From Acidimicrobiales bacterium (GTDB lineage: Bacteria; Actinomycetota; Acidimicrobiia; Acidimicrobiales; Palsa-688): a stretch of DNA of 7,131 nt. The notes beneath the pieces are model-generated. The model was not told where the DNA came from. It worked only from the letters and a program-made list of their open reading frames with translations, and did no database searches. How positions within the stretch are numbered: the stretch's first letter is position 1; every line of letters starts with the position of its first letter. Location: contig JAFAWZ010000301.1 in assembly GCA_019241495.1 (NCBI GenBank), forward strand, positions 1 through 7,131. The letters run 5' to 3'. Made by a program: the position numbers and the translations under genes. Positions 1 through 5,965 of this stretch are shown here, one piece after another.

Positions 1-112
1 CCTTCGCGGCGAGATCAACTCTCGCGACGGCGGGCGGGGCTTCTACTTCAGTGATCCCGACGGCCACAACATGGAGGTGCTGACCCGCAGGTACGGGTCC
101 GGCCCGGCCTGA
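1..112 (+). CDS. VOC-family (glyoxalase/bleomycin-resistance fold) protein, C-terminal fragment
   Basis: Only the last 36 codons are present; the gene enters from the left edge in the frame starting at base 2 and stops at TGA 110-112. The fragment contains GRGFYFSDPDGHNMEVLTR. This is the typical closing strand of VOC proteins: aromatic-rich strand, D-P-D/E-G-H/N turn, then the Glu (in NMEV) that usually serves as the last metal ligand. Known members include glyoxalase I, fosfomycin-modifying enzymes, extradiol dioxygenases and antibiotic-binding proteins, and the tail alone cannot tell them apart. It converges with the acetyltransferase gene, 23 nt away, and I see no terminator hairpin between them. 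The family call is fairly sure; the substrate is unknown. Confidence 0.8.
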   Translation, partial: LRGEINSRDGGRGFYFSDPDGHNMEVLTRRYGSGPA

Positions 113-135
113 GAAGCCGTCAGCCCGACCGCGTT

Positions 136-603
136 TCAGGAATGCAGGTCCATGGCGAAAGCCAGGGCCTGGGCATACCGGCCGTACCTGGGTATGCGGA
201 CGTACCCACGCTGTTCATAGAGCGCGGCGGCTTCGGGCTGGGCAGGACCGGTCTCGAGGACCAACCTGTGGTAGCCGGCCGAGAAGGCCTCCCGTTCCAG
301 CGCGTCGAGAACGCGGGCGGCCAGGCCCTCGCGGCGGTAATCGGGATTGGTCCACATGCGCTTGACCTCGCACACTCTTCGGTCGGATCCGGCGTCGTGT
401 TGTCTGTACCCACCGCCTGCCGCGGTCACCGGGCCGTCGAGCAGGACCAGGAACAGGCCGCCTGGCGGGTCGAACTCCTCCGGCCGGGTCCAGCTCATCT
501 CGTCGTTGCCCCCGTAGCGGGTCTCGTATTCCTGCTCCAGCCCAGCCAGGAGGGGGGCCACTACCGCGTCGCTCAGGCGGGCTTGCCGCAGCTCCAGTTT
601 CAC
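136..603 (-). CDS. GNAT-family N-acetyltransferase
   Basis: A 155-residue protein, normal length for a single-domain GNAT enzyme, which transfers an acetyl group from acetyl-CoA to an amine. The acetyl-CoA-binding motif A is visible at about residues 79-103 (EVKRMWTNPDYRREGLAARV). It has the R-x-x-G-x-A pyrophosphate loop at R90-A95, followed by helix 3. Motif B lies at about 128-141 (LYEQRGYVRIPRYG). No membrane segment or signal peptide is seen, so it should be cytosolic. The start is a GTG at 603-601. An in-frame TGA lies only three codons upstream (610-612), so no longer start is possible. The ribosome site is weak. It is divergent from the exported-protein gene at 741. The acceptor substrate (small molecule, antibiotic or protein) cannot be read from the sequence. 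Confidence 0.88.
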   Translation of the reverse strand: MKLELRQARLSDAVVAPLLAGLEQEYETRYGGNDEMSWTRPEEFDPPGGLFLVLLDGPVTAAGGGYRQHDAGSDRRVCEVKRMWTNPDYRREGLAARVLDALEREAFSAGYHRLVLETGPAQPEAAALYEQRGYVRIPRYGRYAQALAFAMDLHS

Positions 604-740
604 TGCCGCTCATGATGGCGCGCCACGGGTCGGGACCGGCAGGCGCTCACATACTCTTTACAACTTCCCCACCGGCGCCTCACAGCCGAGCCGCACGCTG
701 ATTCCCGAGAACCCGATAGTCGAACTCGAAGGAGCAGCAG
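604..740. promoter_or_regulatory. Divergent intergenic region between the GNAT and exported-protein genes
   Basis: These 137 bp must carry the promoters of both flanking genes. Only the ribosome site for the rightward gene is clear: AAGGAG at 729-734, six bases before the ATG at 741. I could not find a convincing -35/-10 pair on either strand. An AT-richer patch near 648-666 (catactctttacaac) is the likeliest promoter area, but this is a guess. Confidence 0.4.
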
Positions 741-1271
741 ATGCCGATATTGAAGATCACGCGAGGCAGGACGGCCGCCGGCGCGCTGGGCGTGCTCGCC
801 GCGGTCGGAACGGCCGGCGCAGTTACCGGCGCGGCACATGCCGTGGCCGGCACCCAGAGCCCCGGCGCCTCCACCAACCTGGCCTCAGCGACCGATGCCA
901 GCTCGCCCATCTCGACCACCGCCACCACAGTCAGGCCTCATGCCCGCTCGCTCCTCAAGCGATCTGACCATGCGACGATCGAGCTCAAGGTAAAAGGGCA
1001 GTGGGTGACCTACACCCTCGACCGGGGCAAGGTCAGCGCGGTCAGTCCCACATCCATGACCGTGGCCCGGCCCGATGGCCAGAGCGTGACCGAGACGATC
1101 AACTCGTCCACCAAGTACCGCGGGGTCGCATCCGAGGGAGCCATACAGCTCAACCAGCCCGCCGCGGTCATCTCCGAGGGCGGAACCGCCCTCGTCATCC
1201 GCCAGAAGCCGGCCACCGCCCCGGCCCCGGCTACGAGCGGGGCGGCCACATCGGGGGCGGCGATCTCCTGA
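741..1271 (+). CDS. Small exported protein of unknown function with a DUF5666-like beta segment
   Basis: A 176-residue protein. The first 36 residues look like a Sec signal peptide: basic K5-R10, a long Ala/Gly/Val hydrophobic core (about 11-32), then small residues with likely cleavage near AHA33 or AVA36. There is no lipobox Cys. A Ser/Thr/Ala-rich linker (about 37-68) leads to a compact segment at about 78-155: a strand pattern with GQWVTYTLDRGKVSAVSP, SMTVARPDGQSV and INSSTKYRGV. The alternation 'G-V-S/T-A-V, T-V-x3-D-G, I-x-S-S-T-K-Y' resembles small DUF5666-type repeats of actinobacterial secreted proteins, but this is pattern recognition only. The tail (157-176) is Ala/Pro/Thr-rich with two copies of TSGAA. 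The start is supported by AAGGAG at 729-734. No function is known to me. Confidence 0.8.
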   Translation: MPILKITRGRTAAGALGVLAAVGTAGAVTGAAHAVAGTQSPGASTNLASATDASSPISTTATTVRPHARSLLKRSDHATIELKVKGQWVTYTLDRGKVSAVSPTSMTVARPDGQSVTETINSSTKYRGVASEGAIQLNQPAAVISEGGTALVIRQKPATAPAPATSGAATSGAAIS

Positions 1272-1277
1272 TCTCCT
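1262..1277. repeat. 8-bp tandem repeat at the end of the exported-protein gene
   Basis: GATCTCCT occurs twice head to tail (1262-1269 and 1270-1277), with the TGA stop (1269-1271) at the junction. It is probably a small slippage duplication at the gene end; no function is implied. Confidence 0.7.
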
Positions 1278-1333
1278 GGTGGGCTGGGCCGCACTCCCGG
1301 CCATGCCACGAAGAGACGATTTCAGTCCCTTTT

Positions 1334-1373
1334 GTGGTCACTTGACCCACAGATATGTGGGTCAAGTGACCAC
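1334..1373. terminator. Perfect 18-bp stem, 4-nt loop hairpin between convergent genes
   Basis: The left arm 1334-1351 (GTGGTCACTTGACCCACA) is exactly complementary to the right arm 1356-1373, with loop GATA at 1352-1355. It sits 62 nt after the exported-protein stop and 44 nt before the stop of the MFS gene, where a bidirectional terminator would be expected. No T-tract follows on either strand, so it is not a canonical Rho-independent terminator. Hairpin-only termination has been proposed for high-GC actinobacteria. Each arm also contains a smaller palindrome (GTCA-CT-TGAC), so a protein-binding site or the remnant of a mobile-element end remain alternatives. Confidence 0.5.
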
Positions 1374-1401
1374 TATTGACCTGAGGTTATTGACCTGAGG
1401 T
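1374..1401. repeat. Two exact 14-bp tandem copies next to the hairpin
   Basis: TATTGACCTGAGGT occurs at 1374-1387 and again at 1388-1401, with no spacer and no mismatch, directly abutting the right arm of the 18-bp hairpin. Each copy holds a near-palindrome ACCT-G-AGGT; the second extends to GACCT-G-AGGTC (1392-1402). It may be a slippage duplication or a paired binding site. It lies downstream of both flanking genes, which argues against a promoter operator. Confidence 0.8.
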
Positions 1402-1417
1402 CCCCCTGACCCGTCCG

Positions 1418-2914
1418 CTAAGCGGCTACCTCCACCTCCAACTCGAGCTCTCGTGAGCGCGAACCCTGCGGCTCCGGCCTGGACCCGGGGACGCGCACCA
1501 AGGCGGCGACGATGGCCAGGGCCACCACCGCGAACGCCGTGCCGGCCGCGAAGGTGACATCCAGCCCATGGACCAGAGCGGTGCGGGCCGAGCCGGCCAC
1601 GGCGGCGGAGAACCCGGGGGCACTCGAGTGGTTCACCGAGTCGAACACCGTGACCAGCACAGCCAGCCCGAGGGCGGCACCGATCTGCTGGGTCACGTTG
1701 ATCAGCCCCGAGGCCGCCCCAGCGTCAGCGGGGGCCACCCCGACCAGAGCGGCGGTGGTCAAGCTGACGAACGACAGGCCCATACCCACGCCGATGAGGA
1801 TGAGGCTGACGAGAACCTGGGGGTAGGGCGTACTGGCATGGAGCTGGGTCAGCCAGAGCAGTCCCAGCGCTCCTGACACCGAACCAGCCAGCATGAGCAC
1901 CTTGGTGGGCAGCCGGTTCACCAACACCTTGCTGGTCAGCTGGGACATCACGAACACCGAGATCGGGGTGGGCAGGAAGCCGATCCCGGTAATCAGCGCC
2001 GAATGGTGCTGGATCTCCTGCAGGAACTGGGTGAGGAAGAAGACCATTCCGTACATGCCGGCGTAGCCGAGGCCACGCGCCGCGTTGGCCGCCGCCCGGG
2101 TCCGGTTGGCCAGCACCCGCATGGGCAAGATCGGCTCCTCGGCCGTCTGCTCGATGCGCAAGAAGGCGGCGAGCATGCTCACTCCGACGACCAGCGAGGT
2201 GATCGTCACCGCGGAGCCCCAACCGGACGAGCCCGCCTCGACCAGGCCGAGGACCACACCGGTCATGCCACCTGTCGAAAGGAGCGCCCCGGCCAGGTCG
2301 AAACGACCGGAACGGCGAGAAGTCTCGGTCAGAACGAGGCGGCCGACTGCGGCGACGGCCAGCCCGATGGGGACGTTCACGAACATGACCCACCGCCAAG
2401 ACGCCCATTGGGTGAGCAGCCCACCTGCCACCAGCCCGGTGGCGCCGCCCGCGGCGGAGACCGTCGTGAACAGCCCGATGGCGCGCACCCGCTCCTGGCC
2501 TTCGGGGAACACCGTGGTGAGCAGGGCCAATGCAGCCGGGGCGGCCAGGGCGCCGCCCACCCCCTGGACGGCCCGGGCGGCGAGGAGCATCCATCCTGAC
2601 ACGGCGAAGCCGCCTAGCAGGGAGCTCAACGAGAACAACGTGATCCCCGCCAGAAAGGTGCGGCGCCGCCCTAGGAGGTCACCCGAGCGTGCGCCGAGGA
2701 GGAGCAAGCCGCCGAAGGTGAGGACGTAGGCGTTGAGCACCCAGGACAGGGCAGAGCTCGAGAAGTGAAAGGAGCGCTGGATATGGGGCAGCGCCACGTT
2801 GACGATGGTTGCGTCGAGCACCACCATCATCTGGGCCGTCAGGATGACGGCCAACAACACAGACCGGTTGTGCCGCCACCGGCCCGACGGTTGAAAGTTA
2901 AGGAGGCGGACCAT
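1418..2914 (-). CDS. MFS drug exporter, DHA2 (14-TM, EmrB/QacA-type) family
   Basis: A 498-residue, strongly hydrophobic inner-membrane protein of the usual size for 14-TM proton-coupled drug antiporters. TM1 carries the DHA2 motif D1 (LDATIVNVALP, residues 33-43, with Asp34). The loop after TM2 carries motif A (GARSGDLLGRRR, 74-85). A TM5 antiporter motif C-like stretch lies at about 156-166 (GGATGLVAGGL), with Leu161 where many members have Pro. Further helices include about 281-300, 340-357, 367-390 and 452-473. The C-terminus is a short charged tail, ELELEVEVAA. The ATG at 2914 is preceded by GGAAAGG about 10 nt upstream. It is divergent from the TetR gene, which is the usual sign of local repression. 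The likely role is efflux of toxic compounds; substrates cannot be predicted. Confidence 0.93.
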   Translation of the reverse strand: MVRLLNFQPSGRWRHNRSVLLAVILTAQMMVVLDATIVNVALPHIQRSFHFSSSALSWVLNAYVLTFGGLLLLGARSGDLLGRRRTFLAGITLFSLSSLLGGFAVSGWMLLAARAVQGVGGALAAPAALALLTTVFPEGQERVRAIGLFTTVSAAGGATGLVAGGLLTQWASWRWVMFVNVPIGLAVAAVGRLVLTETSRRSGRFDLAGALLSTGGMTGVVLGLVEAGSSGWGSAVTITSLVVGVSMLAAFLRIEQTAEEPILPMRVLANRTRAAANAARGLGYAGMYGMVFFLTQFLQEIQHHSALITGIGFLPTPISVFVMSQLTSKVLVNRLPTKVLMLAGSVSGALGLLWLTQLHASTPYPQVLVSLILIGVGMGLSFVSLTTAALVGVAPADAGAASGLINVTQQIGAALGLAVLVTVFDSVNHSSAPGFSAAVAGSARTALVHGLDVTFAAGTAFAVVALAIVAALVRVPGSRPEPQGSRSRELELEVEVAA

Positions 2915-2961
2915 TGACTACGACCTTTCCGCTGGTATCCTTGATGACGAACCGGAAGCTT

Positions 2962-2996
2962 CCTCCGTTTAACTATACGGAGGCAGCCTCCGTTTA
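2962..2996. promoter_or_regulatory. Probable TetR operator: three alternating half-sites
   Basis: Three copies of CCTCCGTTTA (one as CCTCCGTATA) lie at 2962-2971 (+), 2974-2983 (inverted, TATACGGAGG) and 2987-2996 (+). The first two form a 22-bp palindrome with a 2-bp gap. The last two form a 23-bp palindrome, ACGGAGG-CAG-CCTCCGT at its core. The only other gene-proximal signal is the exporter promoter, which overlaps them. TetR dimers bind such palindromes between divergent regulator and exporter genes. Binding by the neighbouring regulator is inferred from position. Confidence 0.82.
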
Positions 2997-3000
2997 GCAA
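2972..3000 (-). promoter_or_regulatory. Promoter of the MFS exporter gene
   Basis: Read on the minus strand: -35 TTGCTA (2995-3000), a 17-bp spacer, then -10 TATAGT (2972-2977). These match the housekeeping consensus TTGACA/TATAAT at 4/6 and 5/6 with ideal spacing. The spacer holds the core of the second operator palindrome, so bound repressor would exclude RNA polymerase. The predicted 5' leader to ATG 2914 is roughly 50 nt. No equally good promoter was found for the rightward TetR gene, though it must lie in or beside the same repeats. Confidence 0.65.
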
Positions 3001-3011
3001 GAGGTTTTTCG

Positions 3012-3695
3012 ATGACCGGAGCGCTGCAGCCGCTCGAAGACAAGCTCGAAGACAAGTCGGGGGACATGGAACTCGCAGACGTCCAGCTCGGGGAGGGCCA
3101 GCTCGGGGAGGCTGGGGCTGGTCCCGAGAGCCGCCTCATGCGGGCTGATGCCCGGCGCAACCACGCCCGGCTGGTCGACGCCGCTCGCCAGGTCTTCTCC
3201 GGCCAGGGTGGGGGGGCGTCCATGGAAGCCATCGCCAAGCAGGCCGGAGTCGGGGTCGGCACCCTTTATCGGCACTTCCCCCGGCGCATAGATGTGGTGG
3301 AGGCGGTGTATCGCGACGACGTGGACAGCCTCGTCGACGCCGCGGATCGGCTGGCCGAGCGGCCGCCGTGGGAAGCCCTCGAAGGCTGGCTCCGGGCCTA
3401 CGTCGACTACGGCCGGGTCAAGCGTACGTTCTTGAACGAGCTGCACGAGGCGTTCGAGAAGAACCCTGCCCTCAAGCCCGCCTCGCGGGAGCGCATAACC
3501 GTGGCCTGCGGTCGTATCCTGTCCCGGGCCCAGGAGGCCGGCGTAGCCCGGACCGACATCGACGGTGATGACCTCATGCAGCTGGTGTCGCCGATGTGCG
3601 TGGCGGCTACCTTGACCGCTGAGCAGGGCGACCGGCTGCTGGCCATGATCCTCGACGGTCTCCGGCCCCCCGCTTCCCGATCCGATCTGAACTAG
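3012..3695 (+). CDS. TetR/AcrR-family transcriptional repressor, divergent from the MFS gene
   Basis: A 227-residue one-component regulator. The helix-turn-helix lies at about 71-92 (MEAIAKQAGVGVGTLYRHFP), within the usual TetR N-terminal domain (about 46-95, starting ADARRNHARLVDAARQVF). The remaining alpha-helical part (about 96-220) is the ligand-binding and dimerisation domain. Its W-L-R-A-Y-V-D-Y start resembles SbtR-like members, a tentative subgrouping. GAGG at 3001-3004 precedes ATG 3012 by seven nt, supporting this start. That start gives an unusual acidic, repetitive extension of about 42 residues before the typical family beginning. ATG 3138 (MRADARRN) is an alternative start, though with a poorer ribosome site. 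It likely represses the exporter and itself through the repeats at 2962-2996. Its last 4 nt overlap the convergent phosphatase gene. Confidence 0.93.
   Translation: MTGALQPLEDKLEDKSGDMELADVQLGEGQLGEAGAGPESRLMRADARRNHARLVDAARQVFSGQGGGASMEAIAKQAGVGVGTLYRHFPRRIDVVEAVYRDDVDSLVDAADRLAERPPWEALEGWLRAYVDYGRVKRTFLNELHEAFEKNPALKPASRERITVACGRILSRAQEAGVARTDIDGDDLMQLVSPMCVAATLTAEQGDRLLAMILDGLRPPASRSDLN
3032..3112 (+). repeat. Two in-frame tandem duplications in the TetR N-terminal extension
   Basis: A 12-bp unit GCTCGAAGACAA is repeated exactly at 3032-3043 and 3044-3055, giving LEDK-LEDK. A 15-bp unit CCAGCTCGGGGAGGG is repeated with only the last base changed at 3083-3097 and 3098-3112, giving QLGEG-QLGEA. 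Both unit lengths are multiples of three, so the reading frame is kept. They lie upstream of the DNA-binding domain. Confidence 0.85.
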
Positions 3696-5965
3696 CTGAT
3701 CTGCACGACGAGCAGGGCCATATCGTCGTGCAGGCTCCCGCCTGAGTGTTCCACCACGGCTGCCTCGATGGCCCTCGCCGCGGACTGGGCGTCGCGCGGA
3801 GCGGTCGTGAACGCGTCGGCCAACCCCTCGGTCCCGAGCATCTGCCCGGAGCGCCGGGCCTCGCTCGCGCCATCGGTGTAGAGCAGTATCCGCTCGCCCG
3901 CCATCATCTCGATCTCGCGGCTCACGACCGACAGGTCGGGGAAGACGCCGAGCAGCGAGCTGCCCGTCGGGACTATGGTCACCGTCCCGTCCCGGCGCTG
4001 AAGCAACGGCTCGGGATGGCCACCGGTAGTGAGCCGGAGCTTCCAGCCCCCCCACGACGGGGCGGCGGTCGCGAAGATCACCGTGCAGAACTGCTCCCGG
4101 TTGTCCGTTCCCGCGGCCAAGAGCACGTCGTTGAGCCGGGTCAACAGCGTCTGGTGATCGATGTCCGAGGTGGCGATGCCCCGGAGGGTGTATCGAACGA
4201 ACACGCCGAGCCCGGCTGCCTCGGGTCCGGTACCGCAGACTTCGCCCAGCGCGAGCGCCCAACGGTCGCCCCCGAGCGACCAGACATCGTAAAAGTCCCC
4301 CCCTACTTCGATCCCGGTCCCAAGTGGGTGGTACACCGCGGCCACGTCGATTCCCGGTATCCCAGGGAGCTCCGGAGGTAGGAGGCTGCGCCGAAGGCGC
4401 TCGTACAAGCGGGTCTGGTCCCGGTAAAGCTGGGTGCGGTCCAGCGCTTGGCCCGCCTGGGCCGCCAATGCCAGGACGAAACGGCGCTCATCGTCGTCAA
4501 ACAGCCGCGGCTCCGAGAAGCTGAACCGGATGGCCCCGACCACCCGGGCCCCGATACGCAGCGGTACCGCACACATCGACACGGTCGCGCCCTCCAGAGC
4601 GGCGAGCTCCGGGAACTGGGCATCCCGTTCTTCTCGCGACTCCATCCACACAGCTTCACCGGTCCGCAGCGCTCTGGCCGCCGGGAGCTCCGCGTCGGCC
4701 CGCTCGGCCCGCAGCTTGGCGACGAGCTGCGGGCCGTAGCCGACGGTTCCCGATACAGTCCAGCGGTCCGACCCAGCCCATCGGTCCGACCCAGCCCATC
4801 GGTCCGACCCAATCCATCGATCCGACGCAGGCGGCAGGAGCAAGGCACCTCCACTCGCCCTCAACGCGGCCACCCCCTCGGTCAGGACCGCCTCGGCGAC
4901 GGCTTCAGGGGTGAGGGCTCCGGCCAGGGCCGACGCCACTGTGTAGAGCCGGGCGGCTCGGTCTGCGGTGGCCCACGCCCCCGCCACCGTGTCGATCTCT
5001 TGAAGCAGCCGCTCTTCGAACGACTGCGGGGAAGTCAACGAAAGGCCCGCTTCGGCTCGGCGCAGCTGTTCGATGATCTGGCCTACGTACCAATGACGGA
5101 AGACACGGTGCTTGGGTGGTGTCTCCAGCGTCAACAAGCGGGCTGCCCGGCAGTAGCCGTCCGCCTCGTCGAGGGCCTTCAGGTAGGCCTCACCAGCTTC
5201 TATCGCGTCCGGGCCCAGATCGAGTGACAGCCGAACATGGGTGAGGCCCCGCCGGGCTGCTTCCAGAGCCTGGCGCTTGATCGCCAGGCGTGGCCCCGAG
5301 AATCGGGTCACCACTGCTCCGATGAGGTCTACCAGGTGGGCTGGAACGGCCGCCGTAGACCCCTCCTCTGCGCCAGATGCGGCGAGGACGAACTCCCGGA
5401 CCAGGTTGTCCACGTGAGCCTTGGCGTCGAGGAGAAGATCAGTCGGCACGTCACCCAGCTCTATGTGGTGCACGGCATGCGGTGAGGTGGAGTTGTTCAG
5501 ATCGTCGGCCCACGCCTCGACCAGCTCGTCGATGCCCGAATCGCCCGGCAGTCGCTCGATCCTCAATTCGGCCCACACGACCTTGCCCTCGCGCCGGGCG
5601 TCGAAACCGAGGCGGGCCGCCACGCGGCGGACCAGAAGCAGCCCGCGCCCGGTCATGGACGACGCCGATGCGGCGGGAACGACGGGCAAGGCCGGGTTGG
5701 AGTCGGCCACGCTGATGCGCACGCCGTGCTCAAGCCGCTGGAGCTGGACTTCCACTGGCCCGTTGGTGTGCAAGACGGCGTTGGCGACCAGCTCGGTCAC
5801 GACCAACTCGGCACTCGGGACCAGGCTGGGCAGACCGAGCCCTCTTATTTGCTCGCTCACCGCCCGTCGTGCCAGCGTCACCGAACGGGTCTCGTTCGGA
5901 AAAGCCATGACCATGTCTCGGGTCTCCCTAAGGCGTGCGCTCGGGGCCATCTCACTTTGGGTCAT
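3692..5965 (-). CDS. ATP-binding SpoIIE/RsbU-type PP2C phosphatase with RsbW-like ATPase and GAF domains
   Basis: A 757-residue cytosolic signalling protein with no TM segments. Residues about 25-136 form an RsbW-like HATPase domain: N-box ELVANAVLHT (59-67), D-x-N at 88-90, and GRGLLLV (106-112). Residues about 146-330 are an unrecognised, mostly helical region. A GAF sensor spans about 335-512, interrupted by four SDRW repeats (381-402). A PP2C/SpoIIE domain spans about 535-757, with GGDFYD (555-560), GEVCGTG (574-580), LYTDG (695-699) and LHDDMALL (745-752). The usual GDVxGKG motif is changed to GEVCGTG, placing Glu575 at a putative metal-site Asp. Such proteins phosphorylate or dephosphorylate anti-sigma antagonists (STAS proteins), but no partner is nearby. 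GGAGGT at 5977-5982 is 11 nt from ATG 5965. Met18 or Met20, with AGGGAGA upstream, is an alternative start. Confidence 0.93.
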   Translation of the reverse strand: MTQSEMAPSARLRETRDMVMAFPNETRSVTLARRAVSEQIRGLGLPSLVPSAELVVTELVANAVLHTNGPVEVQLQRLEHGVRISVADSNPALPVVPAASASSMTGRGLLLVRRVAARLGFDARREGKVVWAELRIERLPGDSGIDELVEAWADDLNNSTSPHAVHHIELGDVPTDLLLDAKAHVDNLVREFVLAASGAEEGSTAAVPAHLVDLIGAVVTRFSGPRLAIKRQALEAARRGLTHVRLSLDLGPDAIEAGEAYLKALDEADGYCRAARLLTLETPPKHRVFRHWYVGQIIEQLRRAEAGLSLTSPQSFEERLLQEIDTVAGAWATADRAARLYTVASALAGALTPEAVAEAVLTEGVAALRASGGALLLPPASDRWIGSDRWAGSDRWAGSDRWTVSGTVGYGPQLVAKLRAERADAELPAARALRTGEAVWMESREERDAQFPELAALEGATVSMCAVPLRIGARVVGAIRFSFSEPRLFDDDERRFVLALAAQAGQALDRTQLYRDQTRLYERLRRSLLPPELPGIPGIDVAAVYHPLGTGIEVGGDFYDVWSLGGDRWALALGEVCGTGPEAAGLGVFVRYTLRGIATSDIDHQTLLTRLNDVLLAAGTDNREQFCTVIFATAAPSWGGWKLRLTTGGHPEPLLQRRDGTVTIVPTGSSLLGVFPDLSVVSREIEMMAGERILLYTDGASEARRSGQMLGTEGLADAFTTAPRDAQSAARAIEAAVVEHSGGSLHDDMALLVVQIS
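4764..4835 (-). repeat. 18-bp tandem repeat (about four units) inside the GAF-coding region
   Basis: On the plus strand, CGGTCCGACCCAGCCCAT occurs exactly at 4764-4781 and 4782-4799. It recurs with two changes at 4800-4817, and a degraded fourth unit (CGATCCGACGCAGG...) follows at 4818-4835. Read on the minus strand it encodes SDRWIG, SDRWAG, SDRWAG, SDRWTV. The frame is preserved because the unit is 18 bp. It falls between two predicted GAF strands, so it probably forms an exposed loop. Confidence 0.92.

Noticed and set aside
142..615. A 157-codon plus-strand open frame opposite the acetyltransferase
   Set aside because: The minus-strand frame carries complete GNAT motifs; this one carries none.
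1334..1373. The hairpin as a canonical Rho-independent terminator
   Set aside because: No run of T follows the stem on either strand. It is listed as a hairpin-type terminator with moderate confidence only.
1334..1401. CRISPR array or transposon with intact ends
   Set aside because: There are only two adjacent 14-bp copies with no spacers, and no transposase or matching terminal repeats elsewhere in the window.
1415..1425. CCGCT-A-AGCGG inverted repeat over the MFS stop codon
   Set aside because: A one-base loop cannot form a hairpin, and the repeat is short enough to be chance in this composition.
2003..2729. Overlapping plus-strand open frames inside the MFS gene
   Set aside because: They are antisense to a well-supported transporter, with low-complexity products and no ribosome site worth noting.
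2954..2963. GGAAGCTTCC as a separate operator
   Set aside because: It is a perfect but short palindrome overlapping the first half-site, and it does not match the repeated half-site sequence.
2994..4262. A 422-codon minus-strand open frame across the TetR gene and the end of the phosphatase gene
   Set aside because: It is antisense to the TetR gene and out of frame with the phosphatase. Its Arg/Gly/His/Pro-rich product shows no domain, as expected of GC-rich shadow frames.
4448..5227. A 259-codon plus-strand open frame inside the phosphatase gene
   Set aside because: It is antisense to a gene with clear domains, and its Arg/Pro/Gly-rich product has no motif. Its repeats (RPSPSV) are only the complement of the SDRW repeat.
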